NCBI RefSeq assembly: GCF_000012985.1
Contig: NC_007645.1
Span: 682,001-746,000, forward strand
Length of the DNA: 64,000 nt
Direction: 5' to 3'
DNA from: Hahella chejuensis KCTC 2396
GTDB lineage: Bacteria > Pseudomonadota > Gammaproteobacteria > Pseudomonadales > Oleiphilaceae
Under the pieces are notes generated by a model, which worked only from the letters and a program-made list of their open reading frames with translations, searched no databases and was not told the origin of the DNA. The position numbers and the translations under genes were made by a program. Below are positions 26,236 through 34,737 of the stretch, piece by piece. Numbering within the stretch: the first letter of the stretch is position 1; the number at the start of each line of letters is the position of its first letter.

Positions 26236-28506
26236 TTAGTCAGCGACAGCCTCAGGCTGCAGCGTTTCCCCCGATTCGCCGAACAGGCCGCGTACAACCT
26301 GTAAGCCAACGGCGAAAGCGCCGATGATAAAAATGACGTCGCCGAAGGTGCGCGCCCAGCGCAGGGTTTCCATGATGTCCTGCTGCATGAAAATTTCGCT
26401 GCGCGCGTACCAAAGCCCCTGACTGGCGCTGGCGTGGAATTGCAGCAGCCCTATCGGCGCCAGACTGGCGACCACCATCAACGCCAGACCGGCGTTCAGC
26501 CACCAGAAGCCGGTTTTCATCAAGCGGTCGCTGAAGACCATTTGCGGGCGGATATAGCGCAACACCAGTAAAGTGAAACCAATGGCCAGGAATCCGTAGA
26601 CGCCAAACAGCGCCGAATGGGCATGCACTGGCGTGGTGTTCAACCCCTGGATGTAATACAGCGAGATGGGCGGATTGATCAGGAAACCGAAAACTCCCGC
26701 GCCAAGCATATTCCAGAACGCCACGGCGACGAAGCACAGCAGCGGCCATTTCAGGTTTTCCATCCATGGCGCGCGCGCTTTCAGGCGCCAGTTCTCCCAG
26801 GCTTCGTAGCCCAGCACGATCAGAGGAACCACTTCCAGCGCGCTGAAGGTGGCGCCTACCGCCATCACCGGCGTAGTGGTCCCAGAGAAGTAAAGATGGT
26901 GAAACGTTCCGGGAACGCCCCCGAGCATAAACAGCGAGGCCGAAGCCAGACTGGCGGTGGTCGCCATGGAGCGGGACACCAGTCCCATGGTGGAGAAAAT
27001 AAACGCCAGCGCCGTTGTGGCGAACACTTCGAAGAACCCTTCCACCCACAAGTGCACCACCCACCAGCGCCAGTATTCCATGATGGAAAGATGCGTGCGT
27101 TCGCCGTAGAAGAAGGCGGAACCGTAAAACAGCCCAATAGCGATCACTGACGCGGTCAACAACGCTAACAGGTTTTTGTCGCCAGGGCGTCGCAACCCAT
27201 TGACGATTCCACGCAGCATCAATACGAGCCAGAACGCGACGCCGAGGAATTTTCCGATCTGCCAGAGCCTTCCCAGATCCACATATTCATACCCTTGATG
27301 GCCGAGCCAGAAATTCAGTTCTGGAGGCAGGATTTGTGCGATCGCCAGCCAGTTGCCGACAAAGGAGCCGACGACGACCGCCACCAACGCCCAAAACAGA
27401 ATGTCGACGCCCAGCTTTTGATATTTGGGATCTTTGCCGCCGTTAATAATCGGCGCCAGAAACAACCCCGCGGCGAGAAAGCCGGTGGCGATCCAGAACA
27501 GCGCGCTCTGAATATGCCAGGTGCGCACCAGGGAGTAGGGAAACCACTGTGAAACATCAAGACCGTAAAAGTGGTGACCTTCAACGGTGTAATGGGCGGT
27601 AAAGCCGCCCAGCAACACCTGGAAGGCGAATAACGCGACGATCAGGAACAGGTATTTGCCCAGCGCCAGTTGCGAGGGCGTCAGCGCGAAGCGACTCAAT
27701 GGATCTGACTGCGGCGCCGCAGGCTCCGCCTCATTGTGTTTATGCAGGAACGCCCATCCCCAGATCAACAAGCCGACGCCGGCGATCAGCAGCGCGACGC
27801 TGACAATGGACCACATGATGTTTTCCGCGGTAGGGCGGTTGTCTATCAAGGGCTCGTGAGGCCAGTTATTGGTGTAGGTGACCTCGCTGTCAGGCCTTTG
27901 CGTGGCGGCGGCCCAGGCGGTCCAGAAGAAGAAAGCGGTCAGGTCTTCTCGGCGCTGGGCGTCGGGCAGAGTATTTTCTTTCATCGCATAGCTTTCACGG
28001 GTTCCCCGCAAGTCTGGCGCATCGCTGAACAGGCGGCTGTAGTATTTCGCGGTATCCGTTATCGCTTGCGCGCGGCGGTTGCTGACTGATGCGGAGCGGC
28101 TCTCCGCGTCGTAGGTGTTGCGGCGGTATTCGCTTTTCAGGCGATGGCGCAGGATGCTCTGTTGCTCGTCATCCAGCTCGGCATAGGATGCCCCGTACAC
28201 GTCCTGCGCGGCGAGTTGCAACCAACGCTCCAGTTCGCGATGCAGCCAGTCTGCGGTCCAATCCGGCGCCTGATAGGCGCCATGTCCCCAAATTGAGCCC
28301 AATTGCATGCCGCCCACGGATTGCCAGGCGGTTTGTCCATCAAGAATATTTTCCTGGGTAAAAATGGTCTCGCCTGTAGCGTTGACGTAACGCTCTGGAA
28401 TCGGCGGCGCCTGCCGATAAACCTCGCGGCCAAAGAAGCCGAGCAAGCAGAAAGTGACGCCCAATACGGCGATGAGCAGCCACCAGAGTTTGCGGTATTC
28501 AGCCAT
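26236..28506 (-). CDS. norB: Quinol-dependent nitric oxide reductase (qNor)
   Basis: 756 residues, the single-subunit qNor that reduces nitric oxide to nitrous oxide with quinol. The N-terminal 220 residues form the periplasmic cytochrome-c-like extension that lacks haem in qNor (PIPERYVNATGETIFTQENILDGQTAWQSVGGMQLGSIWGHGAYQAPDW region), followed by some twelve helices of the haem-copper oxidase type (HLWVEGFFEVFATTALAF, PVHAHSALFGVYGF). GGAGGA precedes the ATG at 28506, which overlaps the ric stop by eight bases. Expected to protect against nitric oxide under NorR control. Confidence 0.93.
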   Translation of the reverse strand: MAEYRKLWWLLIAVLGVTFCLLGFFGREVYRQAPPIPERYVNATGETIFTQENILDGQTAWQSVGGMQLGSIWGHGAYQAPDWTADWLHRELERWLQLAAQDVYGASYAELDDEQQSILRHRLKSEYRRNTYDAESRSASVSNRRAQAITDTAKYYSRLFSDAPDLRGTRESYAMKENTLPDAQRREDLTAFFFWTAWAAATQRPDSEVTYTNNWPHEPLIDNRPTAENIMWSIVSVALLIAGVGLLIWGWAFLHKHNEAEPAAPQSDPLSRFALTPSQLALGKYLFLIVALFAFQVLLGGFTAHYTVEGHHFYGLDVSQWFPYSLVRTWHIQSALFWIATGFLAAGLFLAPIINGGKDPKYQKLGVDILFWALVAVVVGSFVGNWLAIAQILPPELNFWLGHQGYEYVDLGRLWQIGKFLGVAFWLVLMLRGIVNGLRRPGDKNLLALLTASVIAIGLFYGSAFFYGERTHLSIMEYWRWWVVHLWVEGFFEVFATTALAFIFSTMGLVSRSMATTASLASASLFMLGGVPGTFHHLYFSGTTTPVMAVGATFSALEVVPLIVLGYEAWENWRLKARAPWMENLKWPLLCFVAVAFWNMLGAGVFGFLINPPISLYYIQGLNTTPVHAHSALFGVYGFLAIGFTLLVLRYIRPQMVFSDRLMKTGFWWLNAGLALMVVASLAPIGLLQFHASASQGLWYARSEIFMQQDIMETLRWARTFGDVIFIIGAFAVGLQVVRGLFGESGETLQPEAVAD

Positions 28507-29167
28507 GGGCGTCCTCCACAACGTCGGTGAACAGAATGTTGTTCTCCAGATGGATATGCTGCATTAAATCGTCTCGCAATTGGGCGAGGCCGGCGTAAAG
28601 CGCGCGCCAGGTATTGCAGGCGCCTTTGGGAGGGGTGATGTTGTTGGTTAACGCCTCTAATTGCGCCAACGCTTCGCCATGGTGATCATGCTCCATGCGC
28701 ATGACGGAAATAGGGCCTTGCGCCTGCATGCCGCTCATCCCGGCCAATAGTATGGGAAATAGAATGTTCTCCTCTTTCATCATGTGGCTTTCCAGCTCTT
28801 GAAACATTTCCGTCAGATGCTGAGCCAGTCCGTTCGGACACTCGTCTCGCTCCCCATGGACATGCTCCACACGGCGGGCGAGGTGTATCAGTTCCGGAAG
28901 TTGCTCGCGATGGCGGGCGTGGTAGCGGGTGAGAATATGGTCAATCAGCTCAGGGCGACCGGCGTTGCTCCAGTTATCATCCGGCTCCTCCTGTAGGGCG
29001 TTGAGTCGTTCCAGCACAACGTCTGGCTCCAGCTCCTTCTCAGTCAGGGCGTCCCGCAGCTTCTTCGCGCCTCCGCAACAAAAATCCAGTTGGTATTCAC
29101 GAAACAGGCGAGTGGAGCCGGGGAGGTTGCGAGCGATCCAGCCGACGGGACGATCAAGTAAGGTCAT
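28499..29167 (-). CDS. ytfE: Di-iron RIC protein (YtfE/ScdA/NorA family)
   Basis: 222 residues. The N-terminal DUF542 part has FCCGGAKKL with the paired Cys, and the C-terminal hemerythrin-like domain has the iron ligands in HMMKEENILFP, EHDHHGEAL and HIHLENNILF. YtfE repairs nitrosatively damaged iron-sulfur clusters or releases nitric oxide from them. First gene of an operon with norB, divergent from norR, about 30 bases after the predicted sigma-54 start site; AAGGAAAC is the ribosome site. Confidence 0.92.
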   Translation of the reverse strand: MTLLDRPVGWIARNLPGSTRLFREYQLDFCCGGAKKLRDALTEKELEPDVVLERLNALQEEPDDNWSNAGRPELIDHILTRYHARHREQLPELIHLARRVEHVHGERDECPNGLAQHLTEMFQELESHMMKEENILFPILLAGMSGMQAQGPISVMRMEHDHHGEALAQLEALTNNITPPKGACNTWRALYAGLAQLRDDLMQHIHLENNILFTDVVEDAHG

Positions 29168-29208
29168 GGCGGGTTTCCTTCAATAGTGTTTAACTCGCAA
29201 CAGGTTTG

Positions 29209-29223
29209 GCAACCTTTGTGCCA
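29209..29223 (-). promoter_or_regulatory. Sigma-54 promoter of ric-norB
   Basis: On the minus strand TGGCACAAAGGTTGC matches the -24/-12 consensus with exact GG-N10-GC spacing. The predicted start is near 29197. Confidence 0.88.
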
Positions 29224-29264
29224 TTTATTAACATTATGATTTTTAAGTATTTAAAATTAACTGT

Positions 29265-29322
29265 GGTGTTTTATACCCGAATCTAATAGGGTTATAAAAA
29301 CCCTTTTAAGGTGATTAGTACC
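29265..29322. promoter_or_regulatory. Three NorR enhancer sites
   Basis: Three GGT-N7-ACC elements: 29265-29277, 29290-29302 (extended to GGGT-N7-ACCC at 29289-29303) and 29310-29322. Centres are about 25 and 20 bases apart and fall at -74, -99 and -119 from the ric start. NorR of E. coli is known to need three GT-N7-AC sites at similar distance. The third site ends one base before the norR ATG, so NorR bound there would also block its own gene. Confidence 0.88.
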
Positions 29323-30852
29323 ATGATTGAGGCCAGCCTGTTGGCGGATCTGGTGACGGAACTGCCCCACGCCGTGCGTTACCAGCGTTTGATGAACGCC
29401 ATGCGAGAATATTTTCGGTGCGGCGCAGTGGCGCTGTTGCGGGCTGACGGCGACAGCCTGCGGCCGTTGGCGGCGGAAGGGCTGGTGCAGGAAACCCTGG
29501 GACGCCGCTTTATCATCGCCCAGCACCCCCGTCTTGCAGCCATATTGGCCAGCCGGCGACCGGTGTGCTTTGCGAGCGACTCAGGCTTGCCCGATCCCTA
29601 TGACGGTCTGTTGGAGAGCTGCGTCGGCGAACCTTTGCCTGTGCATGATTGCATGGGTGTGAGCCTGTATGTGGATGGCCTCCTGTGGGGGGCGGTGACC
29701 CTGGACGCCCTGCAGGAAGGGACTTTTGATGCGCAGGCGCAGCAGGATCTGGCGCGGTTCACGTTGATCATCGAAGCCTCAGTAAGAGTGACCCGGTTAG
29801 AACAGGAGCGGAGAAATCTGGCGCTCATGCGGCAGGATGGAGACCGGCGCGGCGTGACCCAGGATGAAAGCGAGATCATTGGCTCCAGCGATTGCATTCG
29901 AAACCTGCTGCGGGAACTGGATGTGGTGGCGGACTCCGAGTTGCCGGTGCTGCTGATGGGCGAGACCGGGGTGGGAAAAGAGTTGTTCGCCCGACGCCTG
30001 CATGGTCGTTCGCCGCGCAGAGAGCGTCCGTTGATTCATGTGAACTGCGCCGCATTGCCGGAATCCCTGGTGGAAAGCGAGTTGTTCGGCCACAGCAAGG
30101 GGGCATTCTCCGGCGCGTCGGCGGATCGCGCAGGGCGCTTTGAAGCGGCGCATGGCGGCGTGATTTTCCTGGATGAAGTGGGGGAGCTGCCCCTGAGCGT
30201 GCAGGCGAAATTATTACGAACGTTGCAGAACGGTGAGATACAGCGTTTGGGCGAAGACAAACCGAGACAAGTGGATGTGCGGGTCATCGCAGCCACCAAT
30301 CGACAATTGAAAGAGAGCGTTCGCTCCGGCGACTTTCGAGCGGATCTGTATCACCGTCTGTCCGTCTACCCTGTCTGGATTCCGCCGCTGCGTGAGCGCG
30401 ACGCCGATGTGCTGGTGCTGGCGGGTCATTTTCTGGAGCTTAATCGCTCACGTCTGGGCGTGCGCAGTCTGCGGCTGTCGCGAGCGGCGGAGCAGGCCTT
30501 GTGCGCTTACTCCTGGCCAGGCAATGTGCGGGAGCTGGAGCATGTCATCAGTCGCGCAGCGCTCAAAGCCATCAGCCGCGGCGCCAGCCGAAACGATATC
30601 GTGACGCTGGATGCGGCGTTGCTGGACCTGGATTATGGCGAAGAAGCGACGGCTCCCAGTGAGAGCCCGCCGTTGACTCTTGCAAAAGTCACCCACGTTC
30701 GCTCGCTGCGCGCCACAGTGGAGGACTGTCAACGCGAAGCCATCCGTGAGGCGGTGAATCGTCACGATGGTTCCTGGGCCGCCGCCGCCCGTGAGCTGGA
30801 GGTGGATTCGAGCAATCTGCACAAAATGGCCAAGAAGTTGGGGCTGAAATGA
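29323..30852 (+). CDS. norR: Nitric oxide-sensing sigma-54 activator NorR
   Basis: 509 residues from the ATG at 29323 (AAGGTG upstream; a GTG at 29311 is less likely). GAF domain with Cys110 and Asp128 in place of the iron ligands of E. coli NorR, AAA+ domain with Walker A GETGVGKE, sigma-54 loop GAFSGA (260-265, Ser where most activators have Thr), Walker B VIFLDE and a Fis helix-turn-helix at the end (AAARELEVDSSNLHKMAKKL). Nitric oxide binding to the GAF iron frees the ATPase to open the ric-norB promoter. Divergent from its target. Confidence 0.93.
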   Translation: MIEASLLADLVTELPHAVRYQRLMNAMREYFRCGAVALLRADGDSLRPLAAEGLVQETLGRRFIIAQHPRLAAILASRRPVCFASDSGLPDPYDGLLESCVGEPLPVHDCMGVSLYVDGLLWGAVTLDALQEGTFDAQAQQDLARFTLIIEASVRVTRLEQERRNLALMRQDGDRRGVTQDESEIIGSSDCIRNLLRELDVVADSELPVLLMGETGVGKELFARRLHGRSPRRERPLIHVNCAALPESLVESELFGHSKGAFSGASADRAGRFEAAHGGVIFLDEVGELPLSVQAKLLRTLQNGEIQRLGEDKPRQVDVRVIAATNRQLKESVRSGDFRADLYHRLSVYPVWIPPLRERDADVLVLAGHFLELNRSRLGVRSLRLSRAAEQALCAYSWPGNVRELEHVISRAALKAISRGASRNDIVTLDAALLDLDYGEEATAPSESPPLTLAKVTHVRSLRATVEDCQREAIREAVNRHDGSWAAAARELEVDSSNLHKMAKKLGLK

Positions 30853-30973
30853 ACCAGATGCTGGCGGCGTTCATGCACGTTAAACTCTGGCCGCCAGCGT
30901 TAAAAAATAGTCAGCAAGATCAATCAGGCGAATCTGCGCACGCGCCGCCACACTGCTCTCTGTTGAGGCGAAT

Positions 30974-31319
30974 ATGGCGAATGAGACGACTGTAAGCACA
31001 TATCAAAACCGGCTACGGCGTGTGCTGGCATACATTGACCAGCCTTCAAAAAAACATGCGGACAAACGCCTTCCCAATTTCGGCGAGATCCGCGGTGGGA
31101 GCCTTGGCGAGATCATGATGAATTTCTTTTCAAAGCGAGGGCGGACATTATGCAGACGGATAACCAGAACTATTCAGTCAATATCGTGGAGCAGGAGGCC
31201 ATTCCGGTCGCGGCGCTGGAACATTGCGCGACACGCCTTGTTTTCTCCAACGCGTGACCATGTACCCGGACGTTCCTGAACATGAAGCGATCATCGATAT
31301 CTATTTGCCATTGGCTTGA
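30974..31319 (+). pseudogene. Remnant of an AraC-family regulator with GyrI-like domain
   Basis: The frame from 30974 begins like an AraC/GyrI-type regulator (TYQNRLRRVLAYIDQ) but loses the family sequence where the helix-turn-helix should follow. In other frames the effector domain reappears: NYSVNIVEQEAIPVAALEHC (codons from 31150 to a TGA at 31255) and, after a further deletion, DVPEHEAIIDIYLPLA ending at 31319. Intact relatives have about 280-300 residues, so most of the DNA-binding domain and the middle of the effector domain are gone. I read it as a decayed gene. Confidence 0.75.
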
Positions 31320-31408
31320 TCAGCGGCGCGCCGCCAAAAAGGTTCTTCTTCGACCCAAATCCGGCAATAATGCGAGCCAACGTTGAAAATCAGGAATGAG
31401 AGATAGAG

Positions 31409-31912
31409 ATGCTGCGCGTTTTGGGGATTGTATTATTACTGTCACTGGCCAGTTGCGGTTTTGTGGAAGGCGTTGATGACGCCAAGGCTGCCGCCGCGAC
31501 CTTTTTTGACGACAGAATCAAGGAAGGCGGCCCCGGAGCGGATCGCTTTTACTCGTCGCACTTTATGGACTCCGTGGACCCTGAAGAGTGGGAGAGCATT
31601 CGTCGGCTGGTGCAAAAGGCCAATGGCGACTTGCGTAGTTACTCCCTTGATACATGGCGCGCGCAGGACAAAGTGCAGACAAATGGGTTGTCCGGCATGT
31701 TTGTGACACTCACTTACAAGACGACCTATACAAACGGGGAGGGCGTGGAGACGCTGATTTTGTTCAGGAATGACGACAACCCGGAATACAAGGTGATGTA
31801 CCATCACTTTAACAGTGAGTCGATCAACCGGCTCGTCAAGCAGGGGATCGATGAGGCCGCTAGTAAACCGGAAGTGATTAAGCCCATCGCTGTCAAAGGT
31901 GCTGGCAAGTAG
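31409..31912 (+). CDS. Lipoprotein, unknown function
   Basis: 167 residues with a lipoprotein signal (LGIVLLLSLASC, lipobox LASC). The mature domain (KAAAATFFDDRI through NPEYKVMYHHFNSESINRLV) has the size and pattern of a small cystatin- or NTF2-like fold, as in DUF4019-type proteins, but I cannot assign it. Followed after 17 bases by a membrane-protein gene. Confidence 0.7.
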   Translation: MLRVLGIVLLLSLASCGFVEGVDDAKAAAATFFDDRIKEGGPGADRFYSSHFMDSVDPEEWESIRRLVQKANGDLRSYSLDTWRAQDKVQTNGLSGMFVTLTYKTTYTNGEGVETLILFRNDDNPEYKVMYHHFNSESINRLVKQGIDEAASKPEVIKPIAVKGAGK

Positions 31913-31929
31913 CTTATTGTGGCGCCTGA

Positions 31930-32340
31930 ATGAAATTTACTAAGACACTGGCCGCGTGGCGTCTGGGGTGGAAACTTTATTTCTTGCTGTACGCGCTGAT
32001 TGCCGTCGTGTTTGCGATGATTATTACGCAGGCGCTGTTTGCCTGGCATGACTATGTGGATTTTGCGTTTTTCTACATCAATCTGGCGGCGATTTATGGC
32101 TACGCCTTTAACAAAAGAGTAGGGCGGGCCGGGCTCTGGAAATGCCTGTTATGGGTTTACCCTGTCTGGTCGCTGCTGTATCAGTTTGTCTTGCCGTTTG
32201 GCTATGATTTCCCGCTGCTGGGCATGCGAGCATACGTAAACTGGACCATGATATTCCCGCTGGGCGTCACCGTTGTAAGTTCCCGGTGTATTTATAATTA
32301 TGGATTTAAGTCGCAGCCTTTGTGGATGGGTAATGCATGA
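31930..32340 (+). CDS. Four-helix membrane protein, paralogue A
   Basis: 136 residues with about four hydrophobic segments. Its second half, WVYPVWSLLYQFVLPFGYDF and the ending YNYGFKSQPLW, matches the next gene (YVVWFVSYAFILPFGFGV and YLYGFSSDHLW), so the two arose by tandem duplication. Function unknown. Starts 17 bases after the lipoprotein gene and probably shares its transcript. Confidence 0.65.
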   Translation: MKFTKTLAAWRLGWKLYFLLYALIAVVFAMIITQALFAWHDYVDFAFFYINLAAIYGYAFNKRVGRAGLWKCLLWVYPVWSLLYQFVLPFGYDFPLLGMRAYVNWTMIFPLGVTVVSSRCIYNYGFKSQPLWMGNA

Positions 32341-32386
32341 CCTCTTTCACGTCGTGAAGCGAGATCAGAATAGTTAGGAGATAAAT

Positions 32387-32863
32387 ATGAGTGACTTGTA
32401 CGCGCCGCCCAAAAGTCAGGTTTCGGATGTCGCGATGTCGGTTAAAGAGCCAAACGTCATCTGGAAAATATTCTTTGTGATCTGTGTGCTGTTGAATCTG
32501 ATCGTGGCGCCATTTCTGATTATGTCTTTCATTGGTGCAGACTATGTGGATTTAGATTTTAACGCTGGCGCGCTGGATTACTTTGATTGGCTCATACAGT
32601 GCGTCATGTTGGCTGGGTTATTTGGGTATGCTTTTTCCAAACGCATCGGCATGCAGAAGTTGTGGAAGGCTGCGCTGCCAGTATATGTCGTCTGGTTTGT
32701 CTCATATGCCTTTATCCTGCCGTTCGGGTTTGGCGTGTATCAATTTAATGAGCCGCCCGCGCTGGACTGGACACTGGTGATTGATCCACTGTTCACACTG
32801 GCCGTGGCGCAGGCGATATATCTTTACGGTTTCTCCTCGGACCACCTTTGGCGTGAGCAGTGA
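32387..32863 (+). CDS. Four-helix membrane protein, paralogue B
   Basis: 158 residues, paralogue of the protein encoded at 31930 but with an extra soluble head (SDLYAPPKSQVSDVA) of the kind found in proteins with a DUF-type YAPPKSxV N-terminal motif. About four hydrophobic segments. AGGAG precedes the ATG. Function unknown. Confidence 0.65.
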   Translation: MSDLYAPPKSQVSDVAMSVKEPNVIWKIFFVICVLLNLIVAPFLIMSFIGADYVDLDFNAGALDYFDWLIQCVMLAGLFGYAFSKRIGMQKLWKAALPVYVVWFVSYAFILPFGFGVYQFNEPPALDWTLVIDPLFTLAVAQAIYLYGFSSDHLWREQ

Positions 32864-32891
32864 AAGCGGATCGATAGCCCATTAAGAGGCG

Positions 32892-33620
32892 TTACTCAAT
32901 GGGATACTCTCTGCCATATTTTTCGTAAAGCGGCAGGAGCTGATGGGTTTCAATGAGGTAAGCGACGCCTTCGTTATACTTCTCCCGTAGATATTCGCCA
33001 CGCTCGTTATTGGCGAAGGTCATGTACAAGAAGACCCGGGTCACCGGCTCAGTGCGAAACTGGGTTTTATCTACCAGAATATTGCTGAAAGTAATGTTGG
33101 TCTGACGCAGGTTGTCGAAGTAGTAATCCGCCCGTTTCAGATAGACTTTGGAGAGCGCGCTTTCTCTGGAGTTCAGATCTTCTCCCTGGAGATACTGCTT
33201 CACCTTATCGTCGATATAGTCCGTATAACCTCGAATCCACACGCCGTTTTTCCCCGCTAGCGATTCCAGTCCTTTCCACTCTCCGAAATGATCCGGCAAA
33301 AAGGTGACAGCTTCGGTGATAACGGAAACAGGGTAGCGCGCCTGCGGGTACTCTTCAGTGGGATCAAGCCCGCCATACATATCGGCGTGTCCGTCTTTCA
33401 CCATCAGCTCGGCCCGCTTCCAGGGCACGATAATCTGGTTTACCTCGATATTCACATGCCTGAATGCGGCGAAAATGATTTCGTTGTAGAGTCCTTTGCC
33501 GTCTTTTTCCACGCTGCCTTCCCACTCTGGCGTAACCCAGATAATGCGATCGACGTTCTCCGCATATGAGGCGTGGTTTATTAAGCTTGTGAGAATAAGA
33601 ATTGCGAGTTGTTTGAGCAT
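32892..33620 (-). CDS. Orphan periplasmic solute-binding protein, family 3-like
   Basis: 242 residues from the ATG at 33620, which gives a signal peptide (LAILILTSLINHASYA) and has GGAAG upstream; the longer frame to 33704 adds an unlikely head. Mature motifs IWVTPEWEGSVEKDGKGLYNEI, IIVPWKRAELMVKDGHADMYGG fit SBP family 3, as in the genes at 22646 and 23789. No transporter genes are adjacent. Confidence 0.72.
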   Translation of the reverse strand: MLKQLAILILTSLINHASYAENVDRIIWVTPEWEGSVEKDGKGLYNEIIFAAFRHVNIEVNQIIVPWKRAELMVKDGHADMYGGLDPTEEYPQARYPVSVITEAVTFLPDHFGEWKGLESLAGKNGVWIRGYTDYIDDKVKQYLQGEDLNSRESALSKVYLKRADYYFDNLRQTNITFSNILVDKTQFRTEPVTRVFLYMTFANNERGEYLREKYNEGVAYLIETHQLLPLYEKYGREYPIE

Positions 33621-33871
33621 CTTGCTTCCAATCAGATAATGCCCGGGATATCCGGCGGAATAATAGAACAAGCCGGGCCCAATGCGAAGGTCAGAAGGCG
33701 ACATTTATGCGTCTCTAGACGAAGTCAGCGCGCAATAATATTTTTTCCTTCATGAAATCAACAATCTATACCAGTATGTGCCTACCTGACCAATTTGTGC
33801 TTACTTTTTTGATGCATCCAGCAAGCCTACTCTGAGCGCCTGTTTCGAATGACTTCAGAGAGGTGATGCAA

Positions 33872-34639
33872 ATGCAATTGGTACAAGGTTCATGGGCTTT
33901 AATCGTCGGTGGCTCCAGCGGGATGGGATTGGAAATTGCGCGGCGGATGGGGGCGGCTGGCGTGAACATCATGCTGGTCGGCAAGCGTCAGGAAAAACTG
34001 CAACAAGCCGGCGAAGCGTTACGCGGAAATGTAGAGGTCGAGACATTGAATGTGGACCTCTATGAACAGGAGCAAGTGACGCAGCTGATAAAACAACTGA
34101 ACGCTTTCGATGAACCTGTTCGCTATCTGGTGAACGCCGCGGGCTACTTCAGTCCCAAACCGTTTCTTGAGCATACGCCGGCGGATTACGACGCATATCT
34201 GGGTTTGAATAAAGCCTTGTTCTTTATCTCCCAGGCCGTTGCTGCAAACATGCGCGATCATGGCGGGGGCGCTGTACTTAATATCGGCTCTATGTGGGCG
34301 AAACAGGCGGTCAAAGCGACGCCGTCTTCAGCCTACTCTATGGCCAAAGCGGGATTGCATGCGCTAACTCAACATATGGCGATGGAACTGGCGGAGTATG
34401 GCGTGCGCGTCAACGCCATCGCGCCTGCGGTGGTGAGAACGCCAATCTATGAGGCCTTTATCGCTCCGCAAGAGGTCGACGAGACACTGGCGACGCTAAA
34501 CGCATTTCATCCCATTGGGCGTATTGGTGAAGTCGGGGATGTAGCGAGCGCCGCGATGTTTCTGTTGTCGGATCAGGCTGGCTGGGTGACCGGCGCGATC
34601 TGGGACGTGGACGGCGGCGTCATGGCGGGACGCAATTAG
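33872..34639 (+). CDS. Short-chain dehydrogenase/reductase
   Basis: 255 residues of the classical SDR family. Cofactor loop [11 protein letters not shown] (about 13-23), LVNAAG structural motif, catalytic Ser in [14 protein letters not shown] with the Tyr and Lys, and the C-terminal [14 protein letters not shown]. The motif order fits FabG-like NAD(P)-dependent alcohol/ketone reductases. I chose the ATG at 33872, eight bases after AGAGAGG; ATG at 33866 and GTG at 33863 are in frame but too close. Substrate unknown. Confidence 0.85.
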   Translation: MQLVQGSWALIVGGSSGMGLEIARRMGAAGVNIMLVGKRQEKLQQAGEALRGNVEVETLNVDLYEQEQVTQLIKQLNAFDEPVRYLVNAAGYFSPKPFLEHTPADYDAYLGLNKALFFISQAVAANMRDHGGGAVLNIGSMWAKQAVKATPSSAYSMAKAGLHALTQHMAMELAEYGVRVNAIAPAVVRTPIYEAFIAPQEVDETLATLNAFHPIGRIGEVGDVASAAMFLLSDQAGWVTGAIWDVDGGVMAGRN

Positions 34640-34737
34640 CTCGCCTTATACAGGGCTCGCTCGCTGCGTGGTAAGCGAGAGCCCTGCTATACTGCCGCGC
34701 CATATCTCTTAATACGATATACAGGAGTAGCACTGTA

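Noticed and set aside
34652-34685. Terminator after the SDR gene
   Set aside because: AGGGCTC...GAGCCCT with an inner TCGCT/AGCGA stem is a good hairpin, but no T-run follows on either strand. It may be structural only.
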